Assembly: GCF_001305515.1 (NCBI RefSeq)
Contig: NZ_LJYW01000001.1
Coordinates: 3,742,447 to 3,806,446, forward strand
Length of the DNA stretch: 64,000 nucleotides
DNA from: Prosthecodimorpha hirschii
Lineage (GTDB): Bacteria; Pseudomonadota; Alphaproteobacteria; Rhizobiales; Ancalomicrobiaceae
Reading direction: 5' to 3'
Part shown: positions 16,789-25,006 of the stretch, piece after piece
How positions within the stretch are numbered: position 1 is the stretch's first letter
Layout of the letters: every line of letters begins with the position of its first letter
Notes under the pieces: model-generated
Seen by the model: only the letters and a program-made list of their open reading frames with translations
What the model was told of the DNA's origin: nothing
Databases searched by the model: none
Translations under genes and position numbers: made by a program

Positions 16789-16820
16789 ATCGAGGATCCC
16801 GACGGGCTGCCGCCGGCGGG

Positions 16821-17330
16821 CTACTTCGCCGGGGTCGTCGGGCTGCCGGCGCCGACCTTCTTGAGCAGCTGGAACAGGTCGTTGGCGGCCTCCGGCGAGG
16901 CGCGGTCGAGCGGCACCAGGTCCGGATTGCTGGACGGGTCGAGGCGCGGCGGCGCCAGGCTCATGTCGCGCGCGCTCGGGGCCGGCGCGGGCAGGGCCGT
17001 GCGGCTCTCCGGCATGCCCTTGTAGAGCCCGTCCAGGGTGCGGCGCACGAGCCACGGATCGGACGCGACCGCATCGCGCAGGAGGCTGTTGCGTGCGATG
17101 ATCGACTGGTCGTAGGGGGTGAAGGCCGGCTGCTCCGGGGCGATCGCGAGCTGGGCCGAGGCCGGCGTGGTGGCGAGCCCGATCGTCAGCGCCATGGTGG
17201 CCGGCGCCATGCCGCTCGAGACGAGCATCAGGCCGGTCAGCAGCGTGGCGCCGCCCGGCGCGCGGGCGGGAGCGGAGCGGGGCGCCGCGGCGGAGCGCGT
17301 GGCGGCCGGATCGGAAGGACAAGGGGCCAT
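16821..17330 (-). CDS. Exported hypothetical protein, 169 aa, downstream of the caspase gene
   Basis: ATG 17330 gives a basic, Ala/Pro-rich start, then a hydrophobic segment (GATLLTGLMLVSSGMAPATM to ASAQ) that looks like a long signal peptide or anchor with cleavage near ASA-Q. The mature part (FTPYDQSIIARNSLLRDAVA, DPWLVRRTLDGLYKG) resembles nothing I know and ends in a Pro/Asp-rich tail. It lies about 270 bp downstream of the caspase gene on the same strand and has a terminator after it, so it may be the last member of that transcript. Confidence 0.65.
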   Translation of the reverse strand: MAPCPSDPAATRSAAAPRSAPARAPGGATLLTGLMLVSSGMAPATMALTIGLATTPASAQLAIAPEQPAFTPYDQSIIARNSLLRDAVASDPWLVRRTLDGLYKGMPESRTALPAPAPSARDMSLAPPRLDPSSNPDLVPLDRASPEAANDLFQLLKKVGAGSPTTPAK

Positions 17331-17597
17331 GGCCGTGGTTCCATTCGTTGGCCGGGGCCGCTCGGCGGCCCGGCAGATCAGAGGAAACGGTGCATCAGAC
17401 AGAATGGTGGTGTCCGGGACCCATCGTCTCCGCGGACGATCCGTCCGGCGGCGCGGCAAGTCCCTCCTTGATCTTCATGATCGGCCTTCTCCGGGCCTGC
17501 CGCCAGGGGGCCGGCGCCGCCGCGGCCTCCAATCGGCTGGGAGGCAACCCGGCCGGCCGGGCGGTTCCGGCGCGACCGGCCGCCCGCCAGGCGAGGC

Positions 17598-19292
17598 CTA
17601 TTGCTGGACCGTGAACAGGCTCTGGGTCGAGATGGTCATGTCCTCGGTCAGGCTCTTGCGGATCGCCGAGACCGCGTCGAGCGCCAGCCGTTCGCCGTCG
17701 AGCGCCTTGATCGTGCCGATCAGCCCGGTCAGCGGCTTGTCGGAGGTGATCAGCACCATCATGTCGGCGCCGTAGGGGCGCTGCACGTCCATGTTGGCGA
17801 GCGTGTTCGGACCCGGCGGCAGCTGGATGCGGTCCTTGCCGACGATCGGGTAGAGGAACTGGACGGTGCCGTCGAAGCCGATGTTGAAGAGCAGGTAGTG
17901 CTTGCTGCCGCCGGGCGGCAGCGTGGCCTCGACCTCGACCGTCTCACCGGACTTGTAGGTCCGGTCCGAGGCGGCGCCGGCCGCGCCGGCCTTCTTGTCG
18001 AGAAGGCGCATCTCGATCGACCGGCCGCGACCGATCTCCAAGAGTTCGCGACGGGCGATCTCGCGCTCGGCGATGGCGGGCAGATCGGTCGCCGGCGCAT
18101 CGTAGGAGAGGGCGTCGCCGGTAGAAGTGACGACGCGGCCGTTGCGGCCGCCGGGGCCGGGCACGAAGACGAGGTCGGAGTCGGACTTGTCGCGCGCCGG
18201 CGTGATGTCGAGATCGCCGGTCCGGCCGCGCGAGGGGGCGATCGGCGCACCGCCGTCGACGAAGATGCGGACGACGCGGTTGGCGGTCTGCGGCCGCGTT
18301 GCCTCGGCGCCGCCGAGATCGGCGGCGAGCCGGATCACCGTCTTGCCGCGCACCTCCGGAGCCTGATCGCTCGGCTGCAATTCGGGCGTCTGCTTGGATT
18401 CGGTCGCCTGGCGGACGAAGGGCTTGATGTATTGGAAGATCTCTTCCCGCGTCACGTCCCCGTCGCGGTTGGTGTCGGCCGCGCCCTCCAGGATGCGGGC
18501 GAAGGCGAATGACAGGGCGCCGCGATAGGTCGAGGCGCCGGCCGGCAGGCGCACTTCAGGGGCCTTGGTGTTGCGGTCGACGGCGGCCAGGAAGGTCAGC
18601 GACGGCAGCATCTTCAGGTGGTCGAATTCCGGCGGCAGGCCCGGATAGAGGAAGGACAGCGGGTCCTCGCCGGCGGCATGGCTCGGATAGGGCGGCGAGG
18701 CGCGGTAGGTCGGCTCCGGGGCGCCGGCCACGACCTGACGGGTCAGGCCGCCGCCATGGCAGGTATCGGCCACGAACACGGCGCGCGCGCCCTTCTGCTC
18801 CAGCTTCAGGAGGCGCGCCTGGAACTCGCGGCCGAGGATGCGCTCGCCGGCCTCCTTGCGCTTGTTCGCCGGAATACGGCCCTCGAAATCCGGCTGGAAG
18901 AAATCGCGCAGCAGGAAGACCTCGTATTTGTCGCCCTGCTTGGCGTCCTTCGGCCGCTCGGCCCCCCAGACCTCGGAATTGCCGTGGCCGGCGATCGAGA
19001 AGATGACCAGATCGTCCTTCTGTGCCCGGTCGACCATGGCGTCGAGCGCGCCGAGCACCTGATCGCGGGTCGCCTCGTTGGAGAGGATCACCCGCAGGTC
19101 GGAAACGCCGTGCTTGCGCAGCACCGCGGCAATGTCCTTGGCGTCGTTTTCCGCGCCGTTCAGGCGGCGGATGTTGGTATAGCCGTCGATGCCGACCACG
19201 ACCGCCCGGGTCGCGGCCGCGGCGGGTTCGGCGAGCCCGACGAGGCCGGCGAGCACCGAGGATCCGAGGAGGGTGAGGAGGGTCTTGGACAC
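17598..19292 (-). CDS. Exported caspase-family (peptidase C14) protein with DUF4384 domain
   Basis: 564 residues from GTG 19292, which puts a signal peptide at the N-terminus (TLLGSSVLAGLVGLAEPAAA). An ATG at 19370 overlaps the OmpA stop as ATGA but would add a non-coding-like 26 residues. Caspase fold with the dyad H103 (FSIAGHG) and C178 (FVADTCHGGG). After it comes an EF-hand-like loop DTNRDGDVTREE (273-284) with ligands at positions 1, 3, 5, 7, 9 and 12. The C-terminus matches DUF4384 (KHYLLFNIGFDGTVQFLYPI). Probably a periplasmic protease or regulator, perhaps Ca-responsive. It is coupled to the OmpA-like gene. Confidence 0.88.
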   Translation of the reverse strand: MSKTLLTLLGSSVLAGLVGLAEPAAAATRAVVVGIDGYTNIRRLNGAENDAKDIAAVLRKHGVSDLRVILSNEATRDQVLGALDAMVDRAQKDDLVIFSIAGHGNSEVWGAERPKDAKQGDKYEVFLLRDFFQPDFEGRIPANKRKEAGERILGREFQARLLKLEQKGARAVFVADTCHGGGLTRQVVAGAPEPTYRASPPYPSHAAGEDPLSFLYPGLPPEFDHLKMLPSLTFLAAVDRNTKAPEVRLPAGASTYRGALSFAFARILEGAADTNRDGDVTREEIFQYIKPFVRQATESKQTPELQPSDQAPEVRGKTVIRLAADLGGAEATRPQTANRVVRIFVDGGAPIAPSRGRTGDLDITPARDKSDSDLVFVPGPGGRNGRVVTSTGDALSYDAPATDLPAIAEREIARRELLEIGRGRSIEMRLLDKKAGAAGAASDRTYKSGETVEVEATLPPGGSKHYLLFNIGFDGTVQFLYPIVGKDRIQLPPGPNTLANMDVQRPYGADMMVLITSDKPLTGLIGTIKALDGERLALDAVSAIRKSLTEDMTISTQSLFTVQQ

Positions 19293-19366
19293 GGGAGGCC
19301 TCGCGGCGCTGGGGCTACAGGTTCGGATGGGCACGGCCGGGGCGCTGTTCGGCGCCGGCCCGCCGG

Positions 19367-20299
19367 TCATTCCCAGGACATCTCGACGCGGCGGTTGAGC
19401 TGGTCGATCTCGTCCTGCCGGTAATTGCTGCCGTCGGACAGATCGAGCGGCTTGCGCTTGCCCATGGCGACGATGGCATATTGGGCATCGCCGATGCGCG
19501 ACTGGACGTAGCGGGCGACCGCCTCGGCCCGCCGCTTGGAGAGGTCCAGGTTGTAGGCGTCGGTGCCCTTCTGGTCGGTATGGCCGACCACCGTGATGGT
19601 GCGCGGCTGGGCGCTCTTGATGACGCCGATCAGTTCCTGGATGGCGTCCTGGCCGACCTGGGTGAATTCGGCACTGTCGAACTTGAAGGTGATCGGCGGG
19701 ATCTTGACCGCCTGGATGCCGCGCGTGTTGAAGGCGTCCGAATAGGCGCCGCCCGGCTGGCCGCGATGGTTGGTGGTCGCGACGACCAGCGTGCCGGTGC
19801 CCTGGTTGGCGGCCAGCAGACGCGCCTCGTTGGCGCGCTTGACCAGCATCCGGCCGCGCTCCTTCAATTGATCGTTGCTCGTCGCGAGCGGCTCGAGCAG
19901 GTCGATCGCCTTCTGATAGGAGACCGCGGCCGCCTTGAATTCGCGCGCCTCGAGCTGGTCGTCGGCGAGCCGCCAGAAGGCGTCCCACAACTGGCCCTTC
20001 TCGGCGGCGAGCTGCAGCAGGCGGCGTTCCTCCGCCGGATTGGCCGGCTTCGGACCCATCGCGTCGACCTTGCGCAGCACCGCGGCGGCAAAGGCGGCGC
20101 GCGACTTGTCGTAGACGTCCTTCGGGCAGGCGTCGTAGATCGGCGCCAGGAGGCTCTCGGCGGTCTCGGGCGTCGGCGACCGGAGGGTGCCGCCGAGTTC
20201 GCCGAGCAGGTCGCGGCAGTCGGCGGCCTGCGCCGGGGTGACCTGCGGAAGGGTCAGCGCGGCCAGGGTCAGGCAGAGGATGGCGCTTCGCTTGAACAT
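19367..20299 (-). CDS. OmpA-family outer-membrane/peptidoglycan-binding protein
   Basis: 310 residues. Signal peptide MFKRSAILCLTLAALTLPQV with cleavage near AQA-AD. The middle is helical and TPR/SlyB-like in feel (AAVSYQKAIDLLEPLATSND). The last about 105 residues form an OmpA C-terminal domain: ITFKFDSAEF, TITVVGHTDQKGTDAYN, LSKRRAEAV and DQLNRRVEM, with the Asp/Arg residues that bind diaminopimelate. Its stop overlaps an ATG of the caspase frame (ATGA), so the two are an operon. It probably tethers that system to the cell wall. Confidence 0.88.
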   Translation of the reverse strand: MFKRSAILCLTLAALTLPQVTPAQAADCRDLLGELGGTLRSPTPETAESLLAPIYDACPKDVYDKSRAAFAAAVLRKVDAMGPKPANPAEERRLLQLAAEKGQLWDAFWRLADDQLEAREFKAAAVSYQKAIDLLEPLATSNDQLKERGRMLVKRANEARLLAANQGTGTLVVATTNHRGQPGGAYSDAFNTRGIQAVKIPPITFKFDSAEFTQVGQDAIQELIGVIKSAQPRTITVVGHTDQKGTDAYNLDLSKRRAEAVARYVQSRIGDAQYAIVAMGKRKPLDLSDGSNYRQDEIDQLNRRVEMSWE

Positions 20300-20743
20300 G
20301 GGGTCCCCCCTCGCGGAAATCGGTCTCGTCTCGGATCCATTCGGCGCCGGGCGATCGACGATCGTGTTGCCCGGCCCTGCTTGTCGAGGCGATTAAGGCA
20401 GAGCCGGCCGGGCTGGTCCAGCGGCCGCGCGTTCCCGCAGCCCGCAAATGGATTGGAACCGTTCCGCCGCCATCATGGCGCGCGGCGCCTCACGCCAAGG
20501 TGACGGCCCGGCGCGCCGGTCCTGAAAAGCCCGTGATCGCGCGGCCAACGCGTACGAATGCGGCTGCCCCGGGGGCCTTGGGCATGGCGACGGCCGCCGC
20601 GCGCCGATCACGGATGGCCATCCCGCCGCATCGGACCCGACCGCCGGGCGTGGCGATCGGGAGACGGAGGGGACCGCCGGGTCCGTCCGTCGGTCCGGGC
20701 GTCAGTCCGGGCGTCGGTCCGGGCGGGCGGGGGCGGCAGCCGG
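20300..20743. other. Intergenic region upstream of the OmpA-caspase operon
   Basis: 444 bp. It must contain the promoter of the OmpA-like gene (leftward) and the end of the sugar operon. I see no convincing -35/-10 pair. 20688-20723 holds three tandem 12-bp units (CGTCGGTCCGGG, CGTCAGTCCGGG, CGTCGGTCCGGG) just past the SDR stop. Confidence 0.5.
20688..20723. repeat. Three tandem 12-bp units
   Basis: CGTCRGTCCGGG three times, one base differing, about 20 bp downstream of the SDR stop. Possibly slippage-generated; function unknown. Confidence 0.7.
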
Positions 20744-21505
20744 TCAGACCCAGCCGCCGTCGACCACATAGTGCTGGTTGGTGCAGCCCGAGGCCTCGTC
20801 GGAGGCGAGGAACACGGTGAACTTGGCGATGTCGGCCGGCATCATGCGCCGCTTCAGGCATTGGCGCTGCAGCAGTTCGGCCTCGCCCTCCGGCGTCAGC
20901 CACTTTTCGATCTGGCGCTCGGTCATGATCCAGCCCGGCGCGATCGCGTTGACGCGGATATTGTATTGTCCGTAGTCGCGGGCGAGCGACCGGGTCAGGC
21001 CGATCACGGCCGACTTGCAGGCCGTATAGGCGGCCATGCCGCCCTGACCGATCATCCAGCTGACCGAGCCGAAATTGATGATCGCCCCGCCTCCTGTCGC
21101 CTGCATGTCCGGCAGCACCGCCTGGGCGGCGAAGAACTGGTGCTTCAGGTTGACGGCGATGCGCTCGTCCCAGAATTCCTCGGTGACGGTCGGTGTCGGG
21201 TGCCGCTCGTCATGGGCGGCATTGTTGACCAGCACGTCGATCGGCCCGAGGGCGTTGCGGATCGCCTGGATGGCGCTCTTCAGGGCCCGGATGTCGCGCA
21301 GGTCGAGCGGCCGGTAGAGGACGGTCGCCCCGCCCGCGGTCAGCTCCGCGGCCAGCTTCTCGGACGGTCCCTCGGCGATGTCGACGAAGGCCACGCGGCA
21401 TTTCTGGCGTGCGAACTGGCGCACGATTTCGGCACCGATCCCGGAGCCTCCGCCCGTCACCAGTACCGTCTTGCCTTCGAGGTCGGGATAGATCGCACCG
21501 CTCAT
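20744..21505 (-). CDS. SDR-family dehydrogenase, probably a sugar 1-dehydrogenase
   Basis: 253 residues. NAD(P)-binding TGGGSGIG (17-24), NNAA (94-97), catalytic Ser near 147-149, and Y160-X3-K164 in AAYTACKSA. C-terminus GCTNQHYVVDGGWV is typical of classical SDRs. Its ATG overlaps the stop of the regulator gene (ATGA). Standing at the end of an operon with dgoK and dgoA, it likely oxidises D-galactose (or a similar aldose) to its lactone, the first step of the De Ley-Doudoroff route. No lactonase or galactonate dehydratase is in the window, so the assignment is inference. Confidence 0.88.
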   Translation of the reverse strand: MSGAIYPDLEGKTVLVTGGGSGIGAEIVRQFARQKCRVAFVDIAEGPSEKLAAELTAGGATVLYRPLDLRDIRALKSAIQAIRNALGPIDVLVNNAAHDERHPTPTVTEEFWDERIAVNLKHQFFAAQAVLPDMQATGGGAIINFGSVSWMIGQGGMAAYTACKSAVIGLTRSLARDYGQYNIRVNAIAPGWIMTERQIEKWLTPEGEAELLQRQCLKRRMMPADIAKFTVFLASDEASGCTNQHYVVDGGWV

Positions 21506-22344
21506 CGTCGCGTTTCCTCCACGTTTTTTACGGGATCGGTCCGGGCCGGCCCCTTTCGGATCGCCTGGTGGGTCGCCGCCTGCGCCTGTTCGACCAGCGA
21601 CAGCATGGCGGCACGGGCGCGCGGTCCGTTGCGCGCCGCAACCGCTTCGTAGACCTCGCGATGGTCGCCGAGCGGATCGCTCGGCATCGCACCGACGCGC
21701 TGCTTGACCATGGTGGTCCAGCGGATGGTGGCGCCGATGCCGCTCGACAGCACCGTCAGGGGCTCGTTGCGGGCGGCGGCCAGCAGCGCATGGTGAAATT
21801 CGAGATCGGCCGCCAGACTGGTCGCGGTCGAGAGATTGTCGGCGCTCATCCGCTCCAGCGCGACCAGCATGGCCTGCAGATCGGCCTCCGTGCGCCGCTC
21901 GGCCGCCAGCGCCGCGGCCTGCGGTTCGACGATGCGGCGCAGCTCGAAGAGCGAGTCGAGAAAGGTCACGCTCGGTCCGGCTTCGAAATGCCAGGCCAGC
22001 ACGTCCGGGTCGATCAGGTTCCAGCGGGCGCGCTCGGTGATGCGGGTGCCGGTCTTGGGCCGGCTCTCGACCATGCCCTTGGCGGCCAGGATGCGCACGG
22101 CCTCGCGATAGGCGGTGCGCGAGACGGCGAGCTTCTGGCTGAACACGTCCTCGTTCGGCAGCACGTCGCCGGGCTTGTACTGTCCGCCGACGATGGCCAC
22201 CGCAAGGTCATGGGCGATCGAGCCGTGCAGGCGACGCCGATCGTTGGGCCCGACGGGAGCCAGATCCAGACCCGTTGGATCGACGGTCCGACGTCGCGCG
22301 TTCATGTCCTTCGCCCCCGCTCGGCCGTGGTGGCCGCGTTCCAT
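21502..22344 (-). CDS. FadR/GntR-family transcriptional regulator of sugar-acid catabolism
   Basis: 280 residues from ATG 22344, which overlaps the dgoA stop by one base (TGATG); an in-frame ATG at 22305 would give 267. N-terminal winged helix (DLAVAIVGGQYKPGDVLPNE, SRTAYREAVRILAAKGMVES) and a C-terminal FCD ligand domain (FLDSLFELRRIVEPQAAALA, AADLEFHHALLAAARNEPL). This architecture matches DgoR-like repressors of galactonate genes. It probably autoregulates the operon in response to a galactonate-pathway metabolite. Confidence 0.87.
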   Translation of the reverse strand: MERGHHGRAGAKDMNARRRTVDPTGLDLAPVGPNDRRRLHGSIAHDLAVAIVGGQYKPGDVLPNEDVFSQKLAVSRTAYREAVRILAAKGMVESRPKTGTRITERARWNLIDPDVLAWHFEAGPSVTFLDSLFELRRIVEPQAAALAAERRTEADLQAMLVALERMSADNLSTATSLAADLEFHHALLAAARNEPLTVLSSGIGATIRWTTMVKQRVGAMPSDPLGDHREVYEAVAARNGPRARAAMLSLVEQAQAATHQAIRKGPARTDPVKNVEETRR

Positions 22345-22976
22345 CAATTCCGAATTTCGCCGCTCCGACAAGCCGACACAAAGTCCACGGCGCGCCGGGC
22401 GGTCGCCTCGGCGCTCTGGCCGGGCTTGTAGAGCGCGGAGCCGAGCCCGAAGCCGTCGGCGCCGGCGGCCCGGTAGGGCGCCATGCTGGCGACATCGATG
22501 CCGCCGACCGGAATCAGCCGGGCGTTTCGGGGAAGCACCGCCCGCCAGGCCTTGACCACGGCCGGCGGCAGGGCCTCAGCCGGGAACATCTTGACCGCGT
22601 CGGCACCGGCGGCGAGGGCCGCGAAGGCCTCGCTCGGCGTCGCGGCGCCCGGCAGCGAGACGAGACCGGCCGCCTTGCTGGCGCCGATCACGGCCGGGTC
22701 GGTGTTGGGCGAGACGATCAGGCGCGCGCCGGTCGCCGCCACCGCCGCGACCTCGGCGACGCTCAGCACCGTGCCGGCGCCGAACAGGGCGCGCCCGGCG
22801 AACCGGGCCTGCAGGGCGGCGATCGTCGCGAACGGATCGGGCGAATTCAGCGGCACCTCGATCAGCCGGAAGCCGGCCTCGATCAGGCCGGCGACGATCG
22901 GCTCGGCCTCGTCGGGGCGGATGCCGCGCAGGATGGCGACCAGCGGCAGCGCCGCAAAGGCCTCGTCGAAGGTCAT
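22344..22976 (-). CDS. dgoA: 2-Dehydro-3-deoxy-6-phosphogalactonate aldolase
   Basis: 210 residues, typical of class I KDPG/KDPGal aldolases. Active-site residues are visible: R17 (VAILRGIRP), E40 (RLIEVPLNSP) and the Schiff-base lysine K129 (GADAVKMFPAEAL), plus the VSPNTDPAVI loop. It splits the phosphorylated keto-deoxy sugar acid into pyruvate and glyceraldehyde-3-phosphate. Its ATG overlaps the dgoK stop (ATGA). The pairing with a 2-keto-3-deoxygalactonokinase favours the galactonate over the gluconate substrate. Confidence 0.9.
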   Translation of the reverse strand: MTFDEAFAALPLVAILRGIRPDEAEPIVAGLIEAGFRLIEVPLNSPDPFATIAALQARFAGRALFGAGTVLSVAEVAAVAATGARLIVSPNTDPAVIGASKAAGLVSLPGAATPSEAFAALAAGADAVKMFPAEALPPAVVKAWRAVLPRNARLIPVGGIDVASMAPYRAAGADGFGLGSALYKPGQSAEATARRAVDFVSACRSGEIRN

Positions 22977-23905
22977 GCGGCGGCTCCCGGCAGGAGATCG
23001 AGGGCACGGGCCAGCGCGACGAGCCCGTCGACGGCCGCATGGTGCGGCCCGGCATGGAGGTCGAGCCCGATCAGGGCGGCGGCCGTGCGGTAGAGATCGA
23101 CCAGCCGGGCATCGCCGATGGCGACATGCGGCAGCGTCGGCTCGGCATGGGCGAGCGCCCCGGAGAACTCGGCGCCGATCAGCAGTCCGGACAGGTAGGA
23201 GGCGACGGCCTCGGGGGCGAGCCGTCCGGTCAGCGGCAGGGTGCGGGCGGTGAAGAGCGCATGGCTGAGCGCCGGCGTCGCATAGCCGCGCAGGACGCCG
23301 GCCGCGAAGCCGTCGGCATGATGGGCGTCGCCCTCCGCCAGCCGGCCGAGGATCGTATGGCCCTTCAAGGCGGCATAGAGCTCGCCGGTCATGAAGGTCC
23401 GGAAGCCGGTGATGCGGCCGTCGCGCACCGTGACCCATTTCGAGTGCGTCCCGGGCAGCACCATCTCGGCATCGGGCAGGGCCAGGCCGGCGCCGAGCAC
23501 CTGGACCTCCTCGCCGCGCATCACGTCGGGCACGTCATGGGCGTCGACATGCATCAGGCCGGGCACGAACAGGAGCGGGTGGCCGTCGAGCGTCTGGCGC
23601 AGGATGCCGGCGGCCAGCGAGATCGGATCGGCCGGGGTCGCCGCATAGGGCACTTCGACCCAGCCGTTGCGGCTGCCGATCATGCCCGACAGCAGCACCG
23701 GCAGGCCGGGCATCGCGCTGAGCCAGGCGCCGGTCTGGCGGCGCAGCGTTCCGGCGAAGTCGCCGCCCTCGACCTTCAGGATGCCGTCCGGGCCGGCGAC
23801 TTCGGCCAGAATGCTGCCGTCGCCGCCGACCAGGGCGGCGCGAAAGGACGACGTGCCCCAGTCGACCGCCACGAAGGCGGGACCGGAGGATGCGGAACGG
23901 GTCAT
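22973..23905 (-). CDS. dgoK: 2-Dehydro-3-deoxygalactonokinase
   Basis: 310 residues with the DgoK family pattern: FVAVDWGTSSFRAALV at the N-terminus (phosphate-binding DWGTS), LLSGMIGSRNGWVEVPY, VMRGEEVQVLGA and VLPGTHSKWVTVRDGRI. It phosphorylates 2-keto-3-deoxygalactonate for the aldolase encoded next. It overlaps dgoA by 4 bp and follows the ribokinase gene by 72 bp, so all five genes may share a promoter upstream of 24892. Confidence 0.9.
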   Translation of the reverse strand: MTRSASSGPAFVAVDWGTSSFRAALVGGDGSILAEVAGPDGILKVEGGDFAGTLRRQTGAWLSAMPGLPVLLSGMIGSRNGWVEVPYAATPADPISLAAGILRQTLDGHPLLFVPGLMHVDAHDVPDVMRGEEVQVLGAGLALPDAEMVLPGTHSKWVTVRDGRITGFRTFMTGELYAALKGHTILGRLAEGDAHHADGFAAGVLRGYATPALSHALFTARTLPLTGRLAPEAVASYLSGLLIGAEFSGALAHAEPTLPHVAIGDARLVDLYRTAAALIGLDLHAGPHHAAVDGLVALARALDLLPGAAA

Positions 23906-23977
23906 GATCCGGGCGGCTCCCTGCTTTTTGTCCGAGGATAGCCTGACGCCGGGCCGCCGTCACGTCGTCTCGATGCG

Positions 23978-24892
23978 TCAGCTGGCCGACCGTCCGGACA
24001 GGAAGGCCCGCACGTCTTCCGCCCTCGGCATGGAGGGCGCGGCGCCGGGCTTCTGCACCGACAGGGCGGCGGCCGCATTGGCGGTTTCGAGCGCGTCGGC
24101 AAGGCCGGTGCCGGAGCCGAGTCCTGCCGCCAGGGTGCCGACGAAACAGTCGCCCGCGCCCGTGGTATCGACCGGCACGACCCGGTGGCCGCCAAGTTCG
24201 ACGGTCGCCGCGGCCGTGACGGCGACCAGCCCGGCCGCGCCGAGCGTGACCACCACGGTCGACGGTCCCGCGGCGATCAGCGCCCGGGCACGGGCCGCCA
24301 CGCCGTCGCCGCTCGCGCCGAGCCAGCCGGCGATCAGATCGAGTTCGGTCTCGTTGACGATCAGGATGTCGGTCAGGGGCAGGAGATCGCGGACCTCCGG
24401 TTGGGCCGGCGCGGCATTGAGCAGGGTTTCGGCGCCGGCCGACCGGGCCGCCGCGAAGGCCGAGGCGATCGCCGCCACCGGGACTTCGAGCTGGGCGACG
24501 ATCCGGTCGCCCGGGCCGACCAGACCGGCGGCGGCCGCACCGTCGACGGCCGCATTGGCGCCGGCCACGACCACGATGCAGTTCTCGCCCTGCGCGACCG
24601 TGATCAGCGCCGTTCCGGTCGCCACCCCGGGGATCGTCGCCACCGCAGCGGTGTCGATCCCCTCGGCGGCCATGCCGGCGACCAGGTCCGCCCCGAAGGC
24701 ATCGGCGCCGACGGCGCCGACGAAGGCGACCTTGGCGCCCATGCGCGCCGCCGCGACCGCCTGGTTGGCGCCCTTGCCACCCGAGAAGGTGCGGAAGGCA
24801 TCGCCCGCGATGGTCTCGCCCGGGCCGGGGAAGCGGTCGGCGGTGACGACGAGGTCCATGTTGATGGACCCCAATACGATGATCCTGGGCAT
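23978..24892 (-). CDS. rbsK: Ribokinase
   Basis: 304 residues. PfkB-family signature 1 (FSGGKGANQAVAAARMG) is the ribokinase version with its Gly-Gly-Lys-Gly motif. The catalytic base is D248 in DTTGAGDCFVGTL. The N-terminus MPRIIVLGSINMDLVV is typical of RbsK. It phosphorylates ribose or a related sugar; in this operon it may act on another pentose/hexose. It is the most upstream of the five same-strand sugar genes, with no transporter beside it. Confidence 0.85.
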   Translation of the reverse strand: MPRIIVLGSINMDLVVTADRFPGPGETIAGDAFRTFSGGKGANQAVAAARMGAKVAFVGAVGADAFGADLVAGMAAEGIDTAAVATIPGVATGTALITVAQGENCIVVVAGANAAVDGAAAAGLVGPGDRIVAQLEVPVAAIASAFAAARSAGAETLLNAAPAQPEVRDLLPLTDILIVNETELDLIAGWLGASGDGVAARARALIAAGPSTVVVTLGAAGLVAVTAAATVELGGHRVVPVDTTGAGDCFVGTLAAGLGSGTGLADALETANAAAALSVQKPGAAPSMPRAEDVRAFLSGRSAS

Positions 24893-25006
24893 TCTGGTGA
24901 GGCTCCTGCGCGTTCGGGCGCATGGGATCAGGATTCTGGGCGTCGAGGCAAACCGGTTGTCCGTGCCGCGGGCCCGATTCGTATCGGCGGTTTCAGATCC
25001 CCGGCT

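Noticed and set aside
17598-20447. One 949-codon frame apparently fusing the OmpA and caspase genes
   Set aside because: The part upstream of 19370 is a shadow of the OmpA-like gene, which has its own signal peptide and domain in another frame. The caspase has its own signal peptide near 19292.
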